Of a stretch of 5,779 bases of DNA, positions 1 to 4,750 are shown one piece after another. This DNA comes from Thermococcus sp. Lineage in GTDB: Archaea > Methanobacteriota_B > Thermococci > Thermococcales > Thermococcaceae. The number at the start of each line of letters is the position of its first letter. Positions within the stretch are counted from its first letter, which is position 1. The notes below the pieces were generated by a model. That model was not told where the DNA came from. It searched no databases and worked only from the letters and a program-made list of their open reading frames with translations. A program made the position numbers and the translations under genes. The stretch covers positions 1-5,779 of the forward strand of contig DRGF01000064.1 in NCBI GenBank assembly GCA_011050175.1, in the 5' to 3' direction.

Positions 1-354
1 ATAGAGCACTCGGAGAAGGGCGCGGGGATAGTGACCGACGCCATACCAGCCGGCTCGGTTCAGGTTCCGGCCAATGGAAAGCCGATAATAATGCTCAGGG
101 ATGCCCAGACGACCGGCGGCTACGCGAAGATAGCCGTCGTTTCAACTGTAGACCTGCCCATCGTTGCACAGAGTCGGCCGGGTGAGAGGCTGAGGTTTGA
201 GGAGGTTAGCGTTGACGAAGCCCGGGAGCTGCTGATTCGGCGCGAGAAAACCCTGGCGGCGATCAGGGACTTCCTTGACGGGAAGATGCGTGCCTACAGA
301 ATAGGAGCGGGGGGAGAAACGCTGATTGCGTTCACAAAAGTGGAAAAAGAATGA
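1..354 (+). CDS. pxpC: 5-oxoprolinase subunit C (PxpC/KipA family), C-terminal part, 5' truncated by window edge
   Basis: This is the C-terminal 117 residues of a biotin-dependent-carboxylase-like KipA/PxpC protein; the frame is open to the left edge, so the true start is outside. With PxpA and PxpB, PxpC forms the ATP-dependent 5-oxoprolinase that opens 5-oxoproline (pyroglutamate) to glutamate in the cytoplasm. What is visible is the family's conserved C-terminal block: a G-I-x-T/S-D turn (residues 9-13 of the fragment), then P-A-G-x-V-Q-V-P (16-23), G-x-P-I-I-x-L (26-32), QTTGGY (36-41), KIA (43-45) and a DLP-x-x-AQ-x-RPG segment. The tail is KVEKE, and the TGA at 352-354 lies 2 bp from the stop of the convergent UPF0179 gene. 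PxpA and PxpB would be expected to the left but cannot be seen. An older annotation of this family is 'allophanate hydrolase subunit 2/urea amidolyase-like'; 5-oxoprolinase is the better-supported role. Confidence 0.88.
   Translation: MEHSEKGAGIVTDAIPAGSVQVPANGKPIIMLRDAQTTGGYAKIAVVSTVDLPIVAQSRPGERLRFEEVSVDEARELLIRREKTLAAIRDFLDGKMRAYRIGAGGETLIAFTKVEKE
336..348 (-). terminator. T-rich terminator for the egsA-UPF0179 transcript
   Basis: Just past the UPF0179 stop codon, the minus strand carries two T runs (T5 at 348-344, T4 at 339-336). Oligo-T in the RNA-like strand is the usual intrinsic termination signal of archaeal RNA polymerase. The signal lies inside the last codons of pxpC, because only 2 bp separate the two genes. 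Inferred from base composition only. Confidence 0.4.
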
Positions 355-356
355 GG

Positions 357-791
357 TCAGTCCTTCTTGCGCATGACCTTGACGACCTTGTAGGTCTTGC
401 CGTCGCACTCGACGTCGTCGAGGACTTCTATTATTTTCACGTGGTCGCCCTCGAAGAGGCCCTCGGGCCTGAAGAGGCTTTCCTTTTCTTTGTCGCTGCA
501 GTCCGCGAAGTGGACTTTTATCACGGAGCCCGCTATGGCCAGTCTCGGCTCTATCGCGATCTCGATGCTCGGCTCGACGACCTCTACGACGCGAACCTTG
601 CCCTCGTGAAGAGGACAGGAGTGCGAGGGCATGCTCCTTACCCGAAGGATTTTATACCTCCTGCCTGGTTCAAGGTTCCCGACGCAGACTCCTGCGAGCT
701 TGCAAGTCTTGCACGGTTCTGCAGGGCCGTAATAGATGAACTCAAACCCAGGTCTTGCCAGCTTTTCCCCAACTAACGTGATTATTGCCAC
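357..791 (-). CDS. UPF0179 family protein (uncharacterised archaeal cysteine-motif protein)
   Basis: A 144-residue protein of the archaea-restricted UPF0179 family, recognised from the N-terminal block [12 protein letters not shown] followed by E-F-I-Y-Y-G-P (residues 17-23). The function is unknown. A cysteine set C27-x2-C30-x5-C36, then C59 in an S-C-P-L-H-E-G context, looks like a four-Cys metal site (zinc or iron-sulfur), with further cysteines at 98 and 129. The rest is predicted beta-rich, with V/I-E-V-V repeats and an EGD-x-V-K-I segment near 114-120. No signal peptide or membrane segment is seen, so it should be cytoplasmic. I chose the GTG at 791-789 because a strong GGAGGTG lies six bases upstream and the protein then begins MAIITLVG like its relatives. 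An upstream in-frame GTG at 800-798 would overlap that ribosome site. The gene lies 30 bp downstream of egsA on the same strand and is probably co-transcribed with it. Confidence 0.87.
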   Translation of the reverse strand: MAIITLVGEKLARPGFEFIYYGPAEPCKTCKLAGVCVGNLEPGRRYKILRVRSMPSHSCPLHEGKVRVVEVVEPSIEIAIEPRLAIAGSVIKVHFADCSDKEKESLFRPEGLFEGDHVKIIEVLDDVECDGKTYKVVKVMRKKD

Positions 792-797
792 TCCAAA

Positions 798-804
798 CAC
801 CTCC
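798..804 (-). promoter_or_regulatory. Shine-Dalgarno site for UPF0179, decides its start
   Basis: The minus strand reads GGAGGTG six bases before the GTG start at 791-789. It is near-perfectly complementary to the archaeal 16S 3' end, and it overlaps the alternative GTG at 800-798, which argues against that upstream start. Confidence 0.7.
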
Positions 805-821
805 TTGGTGAGTGATGATCT

Positions 822-1862
822 TCAGATGACTCCAGTGATTTTAGCGGCCTTTTCGGCGGCCTCTCGCGTGAGACCGTCCTTCCCGAGGATGGTGTACCTC
901 TCGGGCCTTATCTTGTGGGCAACCGTCAGGGCCTCGATTATATACTCCGGCTCGATTCCCAGCTCGTATGCGTTAGTTGGTGCCCCCACCTTCTTTAAGG
1001 TTTCCCTAACACGTTCCCACTTCATGCCGTGGAGGTAGGCCATTATTATCGTCCCAACGCCGGTTTGTTCTCCGTGCAGTGCCGGTTTTGGTGCTATGGC
1101 GTCGAGGGCATGGCTGAAGAGGTGTTCCGCACCACTGGCCGGCCTCGAAGAACCCGCTATGCTCATGGCAACGCCGCTGGATATCAGGCCCTTAACGACC
1201 TTCCTCACGCTCTCCTCGTTGCCGAGGCGGATCACGTCCGCGTTCTTGATGACCATCTTGGCGCTCATCAGGCTCAGTGAGGCCGCGTACTCACTGTAGT
1301 ACTCGCCCTTAATGCGGTGGGCCAGCTGCCAGTCCCTCACTGCTGTCAGGTTGCTTATTATGTCCCCCACTCCCGCGGCGAGGTAGCGGTAGGGGGCTGT
1401 TTTTATGACCTCGACGTCCGCTATAACAGCCACGGGCGGCACGGCCTTGACCGAGGTCTTTGCGTCGATGCCCTTTATCGAGGCGTTGGCACTTGCTATG
1501 CCGTCGTGGGAAGCCGTTGTCGGAAAGCTGATGAAGGGAATCCCCGCCCTGAACGAGGCGAGCTTGGCGACGTCGATTATACTCCCGCCGCCGACGGCTA
1601 TGATCCAGTTAAACCCGCCGTCCCGGATTTCATCAAGGGTTCGGTTTACCTCCTCCATAGTCGCGCCTTTGACTGTGAGGCCGCTTACATCGTACTCCTC
1701 GGAGAGGTTCTCCTCGACATCCCTGCCCGCTATCTTTTTCGTGTGTTTTCCGTACAGCACAAGAGCCTTTCTCCCAAGACCGAGCCTCTTCGCGACGTTC
1801 ACAACCTCCCCCTTAAGGTCCTCGCCCAGCAGCACTTCCCGCGGGAGTTGCATCAAATGCAC
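822..1862 (-). CDS. egsA: sn-glycerol-1-phosphate dehydrogenase [NAD(P)+] (G1PDH)
   Basis: G1PDH reduces dihydroxyacetone phosphate to sn-glycerol-1-phosphate, the committed step that sets the archaeal stereochemistry of the ether-lipid backbone. With a GTG start at 1862-1860 the protein has 346 residues, the normal family length. Visible motifs are MQLPREVLLG at the N terminus (4-13), the nucleotide-binding GGGSIIDVAK (91-100), FPTTASHDG (113-121), G-V-G-D (164-167), SGAEHLFSH (243-251) and LHGEQ (262-266). By family knowledge D167, H247 and H263 are the likely metal (zinc) ligands, and all are intact. It is a soluble cytoplasmic enzyme of the iron-alcohol-dehydrogenase/glycerol-dehydrogenase fold. 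I prefer this start because GGTGA lies five bases upstream and the predicted transcription start falls near 1873. An in-frame GTG at 1874-1872 would add four residues but lie inside the ribosome site; the ATG at 1853-1851 would lose the conserved MHL start. UPF0179 follows 30 bp downstream; DUF63 is divergent. Confidence 0.95.
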   Translation of the reverse strand: MHLMQLPREVLLGEDLKGEVVNVAKRLGLGRKALVLYGKHTKKIAGRDVEENLSEEYDVSGLTVKGATMEEVNRTLDEIRDGGFNWIIAVGGGSIIDVAKLASFRAGIPFISFPTTASHDGIASANASIKGIDAKTSVKAVPPVAVIADVEVIKTAPYRYLAAGVGDIISNLTAVRDWQLAHRIKGEYYSEYAASLSLMSAKMVIKNADVIRLGNEESVRKVVKGLISSGVAMSIAGSSRPASGAEHLFSHALDAIAPKPALHGEQTGVGTIIMAYLHGMKWERVRETLKKVGAPTNAYELGIEPEYIIEALTVAHKIRPERYTILGKDGLTREAAEKAAKITGVI

Positions 1863-1866
1863 TTTT

Positions 1867-1875
1867 CTCACCACC
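1867..1875 (-). promoter_or_regulatory. Ribosome binding site of egsA
   Basis: The minus strand reads GGTGGTGAG, followed by four A residues and then GTG at 1862. The GGTGA core is five bases from that start, supporting it over the GTG at 1874, which is embedded in this site. Confidence 0.55.
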
Positions 1876-1888
1876 TTAACCAGTAAGG

Positions 1889-1911
1889 CAGGAAAAGCTT
1901 TAAGGCTATCG
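1889..1911. promoter_or_regulatory. Divergent core promoter shared by egsA and the DUF63 operon
   Basis: The 72 bp between the two start codons contain one clear TATA-like region, AAAAGCTTTAA at 1894-1904, centred on the palindrome AAAGCTTT (1895-1902). On the plus strand it is preceded by a purine-rich BRE-like GGAAAA (1891-1896). Read on the minus strand it is TTAAAGCTTTT with a weaker upstream flank. Its centre lies about 36 bp from the DUF63 ATG and 38 bp from the egsA GTG. Initiation about 26 bp out would thus give very short leaders of about 10 nt, just long enough to carry each GGTGG-type ribosome site. No second TATA at suitable spacing is seen for either gene. The sharing is inference. 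Confidence 0.6.
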
Positions 1912-1925
1912 GAACAACGGCCTAT

Positions 1926-1930
1926 GGTGG
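1926..1930 (+). promoter_or_regulatory. Ribosome binding site of the DUF63 gene
   Basis: GGTGG lies four bases before the ATG at 1935. It would be at the extreme 5' end of the transcript if initiation occurs about 26 bp from the 1895-1902 TATA palindrome. Confidence 0.45.
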
Positions 1931-1934
1931 TCGA

Positions 1935-2744
1935 ATGGGGTTACACGAGTTCTTTTACGAGTACTTCATCAGGCCCATACAGGAGAACCAGGGCTACAAC
2001 CCCGTGAACACGTTTGTTTATGCTGTAATCCTCGGAATAGCCGTTCTCCTTCTGTACAGAATGCTCAAGCGGATGGGGATAAAAGTTGACGACCGTTTCT
2101 TTGGGGCGCTCATTCCGTATATAATCCTTGGCCCTCTTATGAGAAGCATGACGGATGTTGGGATTCTGCCGAGAACCTACCTGACCGTGAGCCCCGGCGG
2201 CTACTTCGTCATAGCGGCCTTTGCGATAGCCTCCCTCTACTCCGTCTGGAGACACTGCCCCGGAGAGAAGCTCTATCCCACCTACCGGGACTTTGGATGG
2301 GTGCTGGTTGGTGGACTGCTCTTCCTGCTCGTCATAAACCTCGATGGGGTCAGCTTCAACTGGGAGGTTTTCAAGTACTTCATTCCAGCACTGATAATAT
2401 CGGAGGCCTTTATCTGGCTCGTCTCAAAGAAGTTTGCACTCGTCAGGGACAACAGCATCCTCTTCTACACCCATTTCTACGACGCCACGACGACTTTCGT
2501 TGGAATCCAGTTCTTCGGCTTCTGGGAACAGCACGTCCTCGCGAGGGGGCTGATTGAGGCGGTTGGGACGCCGGCGGTTATGTACGCCGAGAAGTTTCTG
2601 ATACTCCTGCCTGCGATGTGGATACTCGACAGGTGGATGGCGGACGAGGATCCCGACCTGATAAACTTCGTGAAGCTCACCATGTTTATCCTCGGCTTCG
2701 GGCCGGGAACGAGGAACCTTCTGATAACGCTTATGGGTGGTTGA
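1935..2744 (+). CDS. DUF63 family polytopic membrane protein
   Basis: A 269-residue archaeal DUF63 membrane protein of unknown function. Hydrophobic stretches at about 24-43, 55-70, 88-106, 119-135, 146-164, 217-232 and 246-265 suggest around seven membrane helices. The N-terminal FFYEYFIRPI plus GYNPVNT (20-26) is typical of the family. Conserved-looking polar motifs near membrane faces are LGPLMRSMTDVG (65-76, with R70 and D74), THFYDATTTFVG (179-190, with H180 and D183), E219-K220 and GFGPGTRN (254-261). Buried H, D, E and R residues suggest a transporter or a membrane enzyme rather than a simple anchor; this is inference. There is no cleavable signal peptide. ATG 1935 has GGTGG four bases upstream. 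It is the first gene of a plus-strand operon: its TGA (2742-2744) is one base from the ATG of the FBPase/IMPase gene. It is transcribed divergently from egsA, which hints at, but does not prove, a membrane-lipid role. Confidence 0.85.
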   Translation: MGLHEFFYEYFIRPIQENQGYNPVNTFVYAVILGIAVLLLYRMLKRMGIKVDDRFFGALIPYIILGPLMRSMTDVGILPRTYLTVSPGGYFVIAAFAIASLYSVWRHCPGEKLYPTYRDFGWVLVGGLLFLLVINLDGVSFNWEVFKYFIPALIISEAFIWLVSKKFALVRDNSILFYTHFYDATTTFVGIQFFGFWEQHVLARGLIEAVGTPAVMYAEKFLILLPAMWILDRWMADEDPDLINFVKLTMFILGFGPGTRNLLITLMGG

Positions 2745-2745
2745 A

Positions 2746-3516
2746 ATGGAGATAGCATGGAACGAAGTGGCCATTGAGATGGCCCGGCAGGTTGAGAAGG
2801 AAGTGATGCCCCTCTTCGGCACTCCGAAGGCAGGGGAGACTGTAGGAAAGAACGTCAGCGGGGACGTCACAAAATACGTTGACAAAGTGGCTGAAGACGT
2901 TGTCCTGAGCAGGCTTCAGCCCCTGGGAGTTAACGTCGTCAGCGAGGAGATAGGCTTCGTGGACAACGGAAGCGACTACACGGTTGTGATTGACCCCATA
3001 GACGGCTCCTACAACTTCGCCGCGGGGATACCGATATTCGCCTTCAGCTTTGCAGTTTTCAAGGAGAAGAAACCAGTTTATGGGGCTATCTACGAGTTCG
3101 TGCCGAAGCACTTCTACGAGGCTGTGCCTGGAAGGGGTGCGTTCCTGGACGGCAGGCGGATAACCGTCAGGAAGCCGGAGCGCGGGAAAGAGGCCCTGAG
3201 CTTCTACACGCGTGGAAAGTGCACAGGGCTGATAAATAGGGTCAAACGTGTTCGCGTCCTCGGAGCGATAGCCGTTGAGCTTACTTACCTTGCAAAGGGA
3301 GCCCTCGACGGCGTCCTAGACATAAGGAACTACGTGAGGACGACGGACATAGCGGCGGGGGTGCTCATAGCCAGGGAGGCCGGAGCGATAGTGACCGACG
3401 AGACCGGCAAAGAGCTGGAGCTGAGGCTCGACGCGACAACCAAGACGAACGTTATCGCGGTCAACGACCGCTACCTGCTCGACATGATACTGGAGGAACT
3501 GGAAAATGGGCGTTGA
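2746..3516 (+). CDS. suhB: Fructose-1,6-bisphosphatase / inositol-1-monophosphatase (archaeal bifunctional type)
   Basis: A 256-residue Mg2+-dependent phosphatase of the lithium-sensitive IMPase superfamily, the archaeal type IV FBPase group. Members dephosphorylate fructose-1,6-bisphosphate (gluconeogenesis) and inositol-1-phosphate (giving myo-inositol). Visible are the metal-binding glutamates in VVSEEIG (E67, E68), motif A DPIDGSYNF (83-91, with D83 and D86), the upstream G-D-V-T-K-Y-V-D segment (39-46), YLAKGALDGVLD (181-192) and motif B TTDIAAGVLIAREAGA (199-214, with D201). All catalytic metal ligands are present, and length matches the roughly 250-residue family. I chose ATG 2746 over the GTG at 2737 because GGTGG sits just upstream and the ATG follows the DUF63 stop by one base. 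The 3' end overlaps the ATG at 3506 of the rhomboid gene. Cytoplasmic, dimeric or tetrameric in relatives. The preferred substrate cannot be read from sequence. Confidence 0.93.
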   Translation: MEIAWNEVAIEMARQVEKEVMPLFGTPKAGETVGKNVSGDVTKYVDKVAEDVVLSRLQPLGVNVVSEEIGFVDNGSDYTVVIDPIDGSYNFAAGIPIFAFSFAVFKEKKPVYGAIYEFVPKHFYEAVPGRGAFLDGRRITVRKPERGKEALSFYTRGKCTGLINRVKRVRVLGAIAVELTYLAKGALDGVLDIRNYVRTTDIAAGVLIAREAGAIVTDETGKELELRLDATTKTNVIAVNDRYLLDMILEELENGR

Positions 3517-4120
3517 AATGTACTTCCACCGCTACGGGAAGGCGACGTTCACCCTCTTCCTGATAAACGTGGTGGTTTACGTCCTGGAGTCAATATTGAG
3601 TGGGAACCCCTTCAGTATAAGCATAAACGTCTTGGCAAGGCTCGGCCAGTGGAACTACGCCGTCCTGGCCTACGGCTGGTGGTGGCAGCTCCTCACCGCG
3701 ATGTTCGTGCACGTCGGCATACTCCACATAGGCTTCAACATGTACTTCCTCCTGATGATGGGCAGACAGCTCGAGGCCATACTCGGGCCCAAACGGCTCG
3801 TCATGGTCTACCTCCTCTCGGGCCTTGCCGGAAACCTGCTGACGCTTCTCCTGCTGCCGGCCAACTCGGTCAGCGCCGGTGCGAGCGGCTCGCTTTTCGG
3901 AATAGTTGGAACTCTTATCGTCATAACGGGTGTCGTTGGCGGCAACATGCAGGGGGCGTTGATAAACGCCTTCGTGCTCTTCCTGATAAACAGCATCCTG
4001 CCGGGCGTTAACAGCTACGCCCACCTCGGCGGGTTGCTCGTTGGAATGGCAATCGGCTACTACTACGGCAAACGGATCAAAAGGCAACTGATGGCGAGAA
4101 TGTACGGATACGGCTGGTGA
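3506..4120 (+). CDS. Rhomboid family intramembrane serine protease
   Basis: A 204-residue compact rhomboid with a six-helix core, cleaving transmembrane substrates within the membrane. Visible are the first hydrophobic helix (14-30), the WWWQLLTAMFVHVGILHIGFNMYFL region (58-82) with conserved H69, H74 and N78, GASGSLFG (125-132) with predicted nucleophile S127, and YAHLGGLLVG (171-180) with the predicted catalytic H173. The Ser-His dyad and oxyanion-side His/Asn are intact, so it should be active. The tail is basic (GKRIKRQ), probably cytoplasmic by the positive-inside rule. No extra domains. Start: ATG 3506 has GGAGG nine bases upstream and overlaps the previous gene by 11 bases. ATG 3518 (four residues shorter) follows the upstream TGA by one base, in the same arrangement as the DUF63/suhB junction, and is a real alternative. 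It is the last gene of the operon and is followed by a T-rich stretch. Confidence 0.93.
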   Translation: MGVEMYFHRYGKATFTLFLINVVVYVLESILSGNPFSISINVLARLGQWNYAVLAYGWWWQLLTAMFVHVGILHIGFNMYFLLMMGRQLEAILGPKRLVMVYLLSGLAGNLLTLLLLPANSVSAGASGSLFGIVGTLIVITGVVGGNMQGALINAFVLFLINSILPGVNSYAHLGGLLVGMAIGYYYGKRIKRQLMARMYGYGW

Positions 4121-4122
4121 CG

Positions 4123-4139
4123 TTTCGTTTTTCAATTTT
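4123..4139 (+). terminator. T-rich terminator after the rhomboid gene
   Basis: Immediately after the TGA at 4118-4120 come T3, T5 (4128-4132) and T4 (4136-4139) within 17 bases, with no strong hairpin. This is the form expected of archaeal oligo-T termination and would end the DUF63-suhB-rhomboid transcript. Confidence 0.55.
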
Positions 4140-4185
4140 ACGAATGTCCAAGGTCATAACTCCCTAGTGACCAGTTTAATTCATT

Positions 4186-4212
4186 GGAGGGTAAATCATG
4201 GAAAAAGTTTGA
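4186..4212 (+). other. Orphan ribosome site plus ATG heading a four-codon frame
   Basis: A strong GGAGGG (4186-4191) stands six bases before ATG 4198, but the frame reads only Met-Glu-Lys-Val and stops at TGA 4210-4212. It could be the surviving start of a gene lost when the repeat-rich DNA to the right arrived, a tiny leader, or chance. No downstream coding continuation is seen in any frame. Confidence 0.2.
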
Positions 4213-4316
4213 CCAAAAGATTTCTCTTTCTGTAAGAGTGGCTGGGTAAAAAGCGTGCGCTGTTAAAACTGCCATTATTGAGGGGGTTTAACTCTAGAAT
4301 CAGTTGATTGAAGAAG

Positions 4317-4363
4317 TTTCACTCTCGTTCTGGCGTCCAAAGGACGCCTTGTTGTGAGTGAAA
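4317..4363. repeat. Two-tier palindrome (outer TTTCACTC/GAGTGAAA, inner GGCGTCC/GGACGCC)
   Basis: Outer arms TTTCACTC (4317-4324) and GAGTGAAA (4356-4363) are perfect 8-bp inverted repeats. They enclose a perfect 7-bp GC-rich stem GGCGTCC (4332-4338) / GGACGCC (4342-4348) with an AAA loop, separated from the outer stem by unpaired 7-base spacers on each side. The layout resembles the hairpin at 4581-4617, also a GC stem with a 3-nt loop inside a TTTCTC/GAGAAA outer stem. Confidence 0.75.
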
Positions 4364-4446
4364 TCCTGTAAAAACGGTGATTGTGAACGTAAACTCACTT
4401 AGAAAACAAGCACGTTAGAATCGCATACACTCTTTCCGTCAATGCT

Positions 4447-4469
4447 GAAACTTTGCCAGGCAAAGTTTC
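4447..4469. repeat. Perfect odd palindrome, left tip of the fold-back element
   Basis: GAAACTTTGCC (4447-4457), one A, then GGCAAAGTTTC (4459-4469): a perfect 11-bp inverted repeat with a single-base centre. As RNA it would fold as a 9-bp stem with a CCAGG loop on either strand. Confidence 0.85.
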
Positions 4470-4588
4470 ATCAAAGTTTGTGATTCTTCTTTGCGGGGCC
4501 TTTTTTAGAGTGTTTGCGTTTTCAATGCTCTTGGGTGTTGGAATTTCTTAATTTTTAGAGCGTTTTGATGTTCGGTTCGCTTTCTCCC

Positions 4589-4605
4589 GCGCTCCGAAGG
4601 AGCGC
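4589..4605. repeat. GC-rich hairpin with GAA loop
   Basis: GCGCTCC (4589-4595) and GGAGCGC (4599-4605) form a perfect 7-bp stem around GAA (TTC on the other strand). A second outer stem is possible from TTTCTC (4581-4586) with GAGAAA (4612-4617). It sits in the interior of the fold-back element. Confidence 0.75.
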
Positions 4606-4654
4606 TCCAGAGAGAAACCCATCTGTTACGACTTCATGAGGGAGGAATTCCTCG

Positions 4655-4667
4655 AAAAAAGCCCCCT
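4655..4667 (-). terminator. Possible T6 terminator downstream of tRNA-Met
   Basis: The minus strand reads GGGGGC followed by six T residues (4660-4655), about 90 bases past the tRNA 3' end. It is the first long T run in that direction, so a trailer containing the 4724-4747 hairpin may be made and trimmed. The T6 run at plus 4501-4506, after GGGGCC, is its mirror on the other arm. Confidence 0.35.
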
Positions 4668-4723
4668 TTAAAAGCGCAAACTTCATCAGAACGGCACTTC
4701 AAAGAAGAATCACGAACCTTGAT

Positions 4724-4747
4724 CAAACTTCGCGAAGGCGAAGTTTG
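4724..4747. repeat. Palindrome at the tRNA-proximal tip of the fold-back element
   Basis: CAAACTTCGC (4724-4733) and GCGAAGTTTG (4738-4747) form a perfect 10-bp stem with a GAAG loop. It begins only three bases beyond the encoded CCA of the tRNA on the minus strand, so the immediate precursor trailer would fold into this hairpin. Confidence 0.85.
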
Positions 4748-4750
4748 TAA

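Larger units (their letters stand above)
4447..4747. repeat. Fold-back element with imperfect terminal inverted repeats, next to tRNA-Met
   Basis: The left arm (about 4447-4518) and right arm (about 4675-4747) are inverted copies. The core ATCAAAGTTTGTGATTCTTC at 4470-4489, continuing to 4493, matches the reverse complement of 4700-4723 at 22 of 24 positions. Inward, homology decays but both arms keep GTTTGCG (4512-4518; complement at 4675-4681) at equal distance. Each arm ends outward in its own hairpin (4447-4469; 4724-4747). Between them lies the GC hairpin 4589-4605. Both strands carry a G-rich/T6 motif (plus 4495-4506, minus 4666-4655). No transposase gene or clear target duplication is visible. 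It may be a MITE-like relic or a lineage-specific intergenic repeat; copy number is unknown from this window. Confidence 0.65.
4121..4750. other. Long non-coding intergenic region rich in palindromes
   Basis: About 630 bp between the rhomboid gene and the tRNA contain no convincing coding region on either strand; short frames are interrupted by frequent stops. The region is visibly more AT-rich than the flanking genes. It contains a double-stemmed palindrome (4317-4363), a fold-back pair of inverted repeats with nested hairpins (4447-4747), a GC-rich hairpin (4589-4605), and a short direct repeat TTTTTAGAG(T/C)GTTT at 4502-4515 and 4552-4565. The stretch 4213-4316 shows nothing I can name beyond A/T-rich sequence. 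Confidence 0.7.

Noticed and set aside
25..38. Shared 14-mer GATAGTGACCGACG near 25-38 and near 3387-3400
   Set aside because: Both encode I-V-T-D in unrelated genes with the same codon preference; coincidence rather than a repeat element.
351..776. 141-codon plus-strand frame opposite UPF0179
   Set aside because: It lies opposite a recognisable family gene with a strong ribosome site. Its own start overlaps the pxpC stop, but the translation matches nothing I recognise.
1872..1874. Upstream GTG as egsA start (350-residue form)
   Set aside because: It lies within the ribosome binding site and at the predicted transcription start. The GTG at 1862 has proper spacing and gives the expected MHL-type N terminus.
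1317..2007. Long plus-strand open frames (189 and 200 codons) opposite egsA
   Set aside because: They are antisense to a clearly conserved gene, have low-complexity S/T/P/R-rich translations typical of shadow frames in GC-rich DNA, and have no recognisable motif.
3590..4135. 181-codon minus-strand frame opposite the rhomboid gene
   Set aside because: The plus-strand rhomboid has all catalytic motifs; the opposing frame is H/E/V-rich shadow sequence.
4660..4723. C/D box guide RNA suggested by CTGATGAAG on the minus strand (about 4681-4689)
   Set aside because: Only a C-box-like string is present; no correctly spaced D, D' and C' boxes were found.
4121..4750. CRISPR array
   Set aside because: Repeats are inverted and few, with no regularly spaced direct repeats of 24-37 nt.
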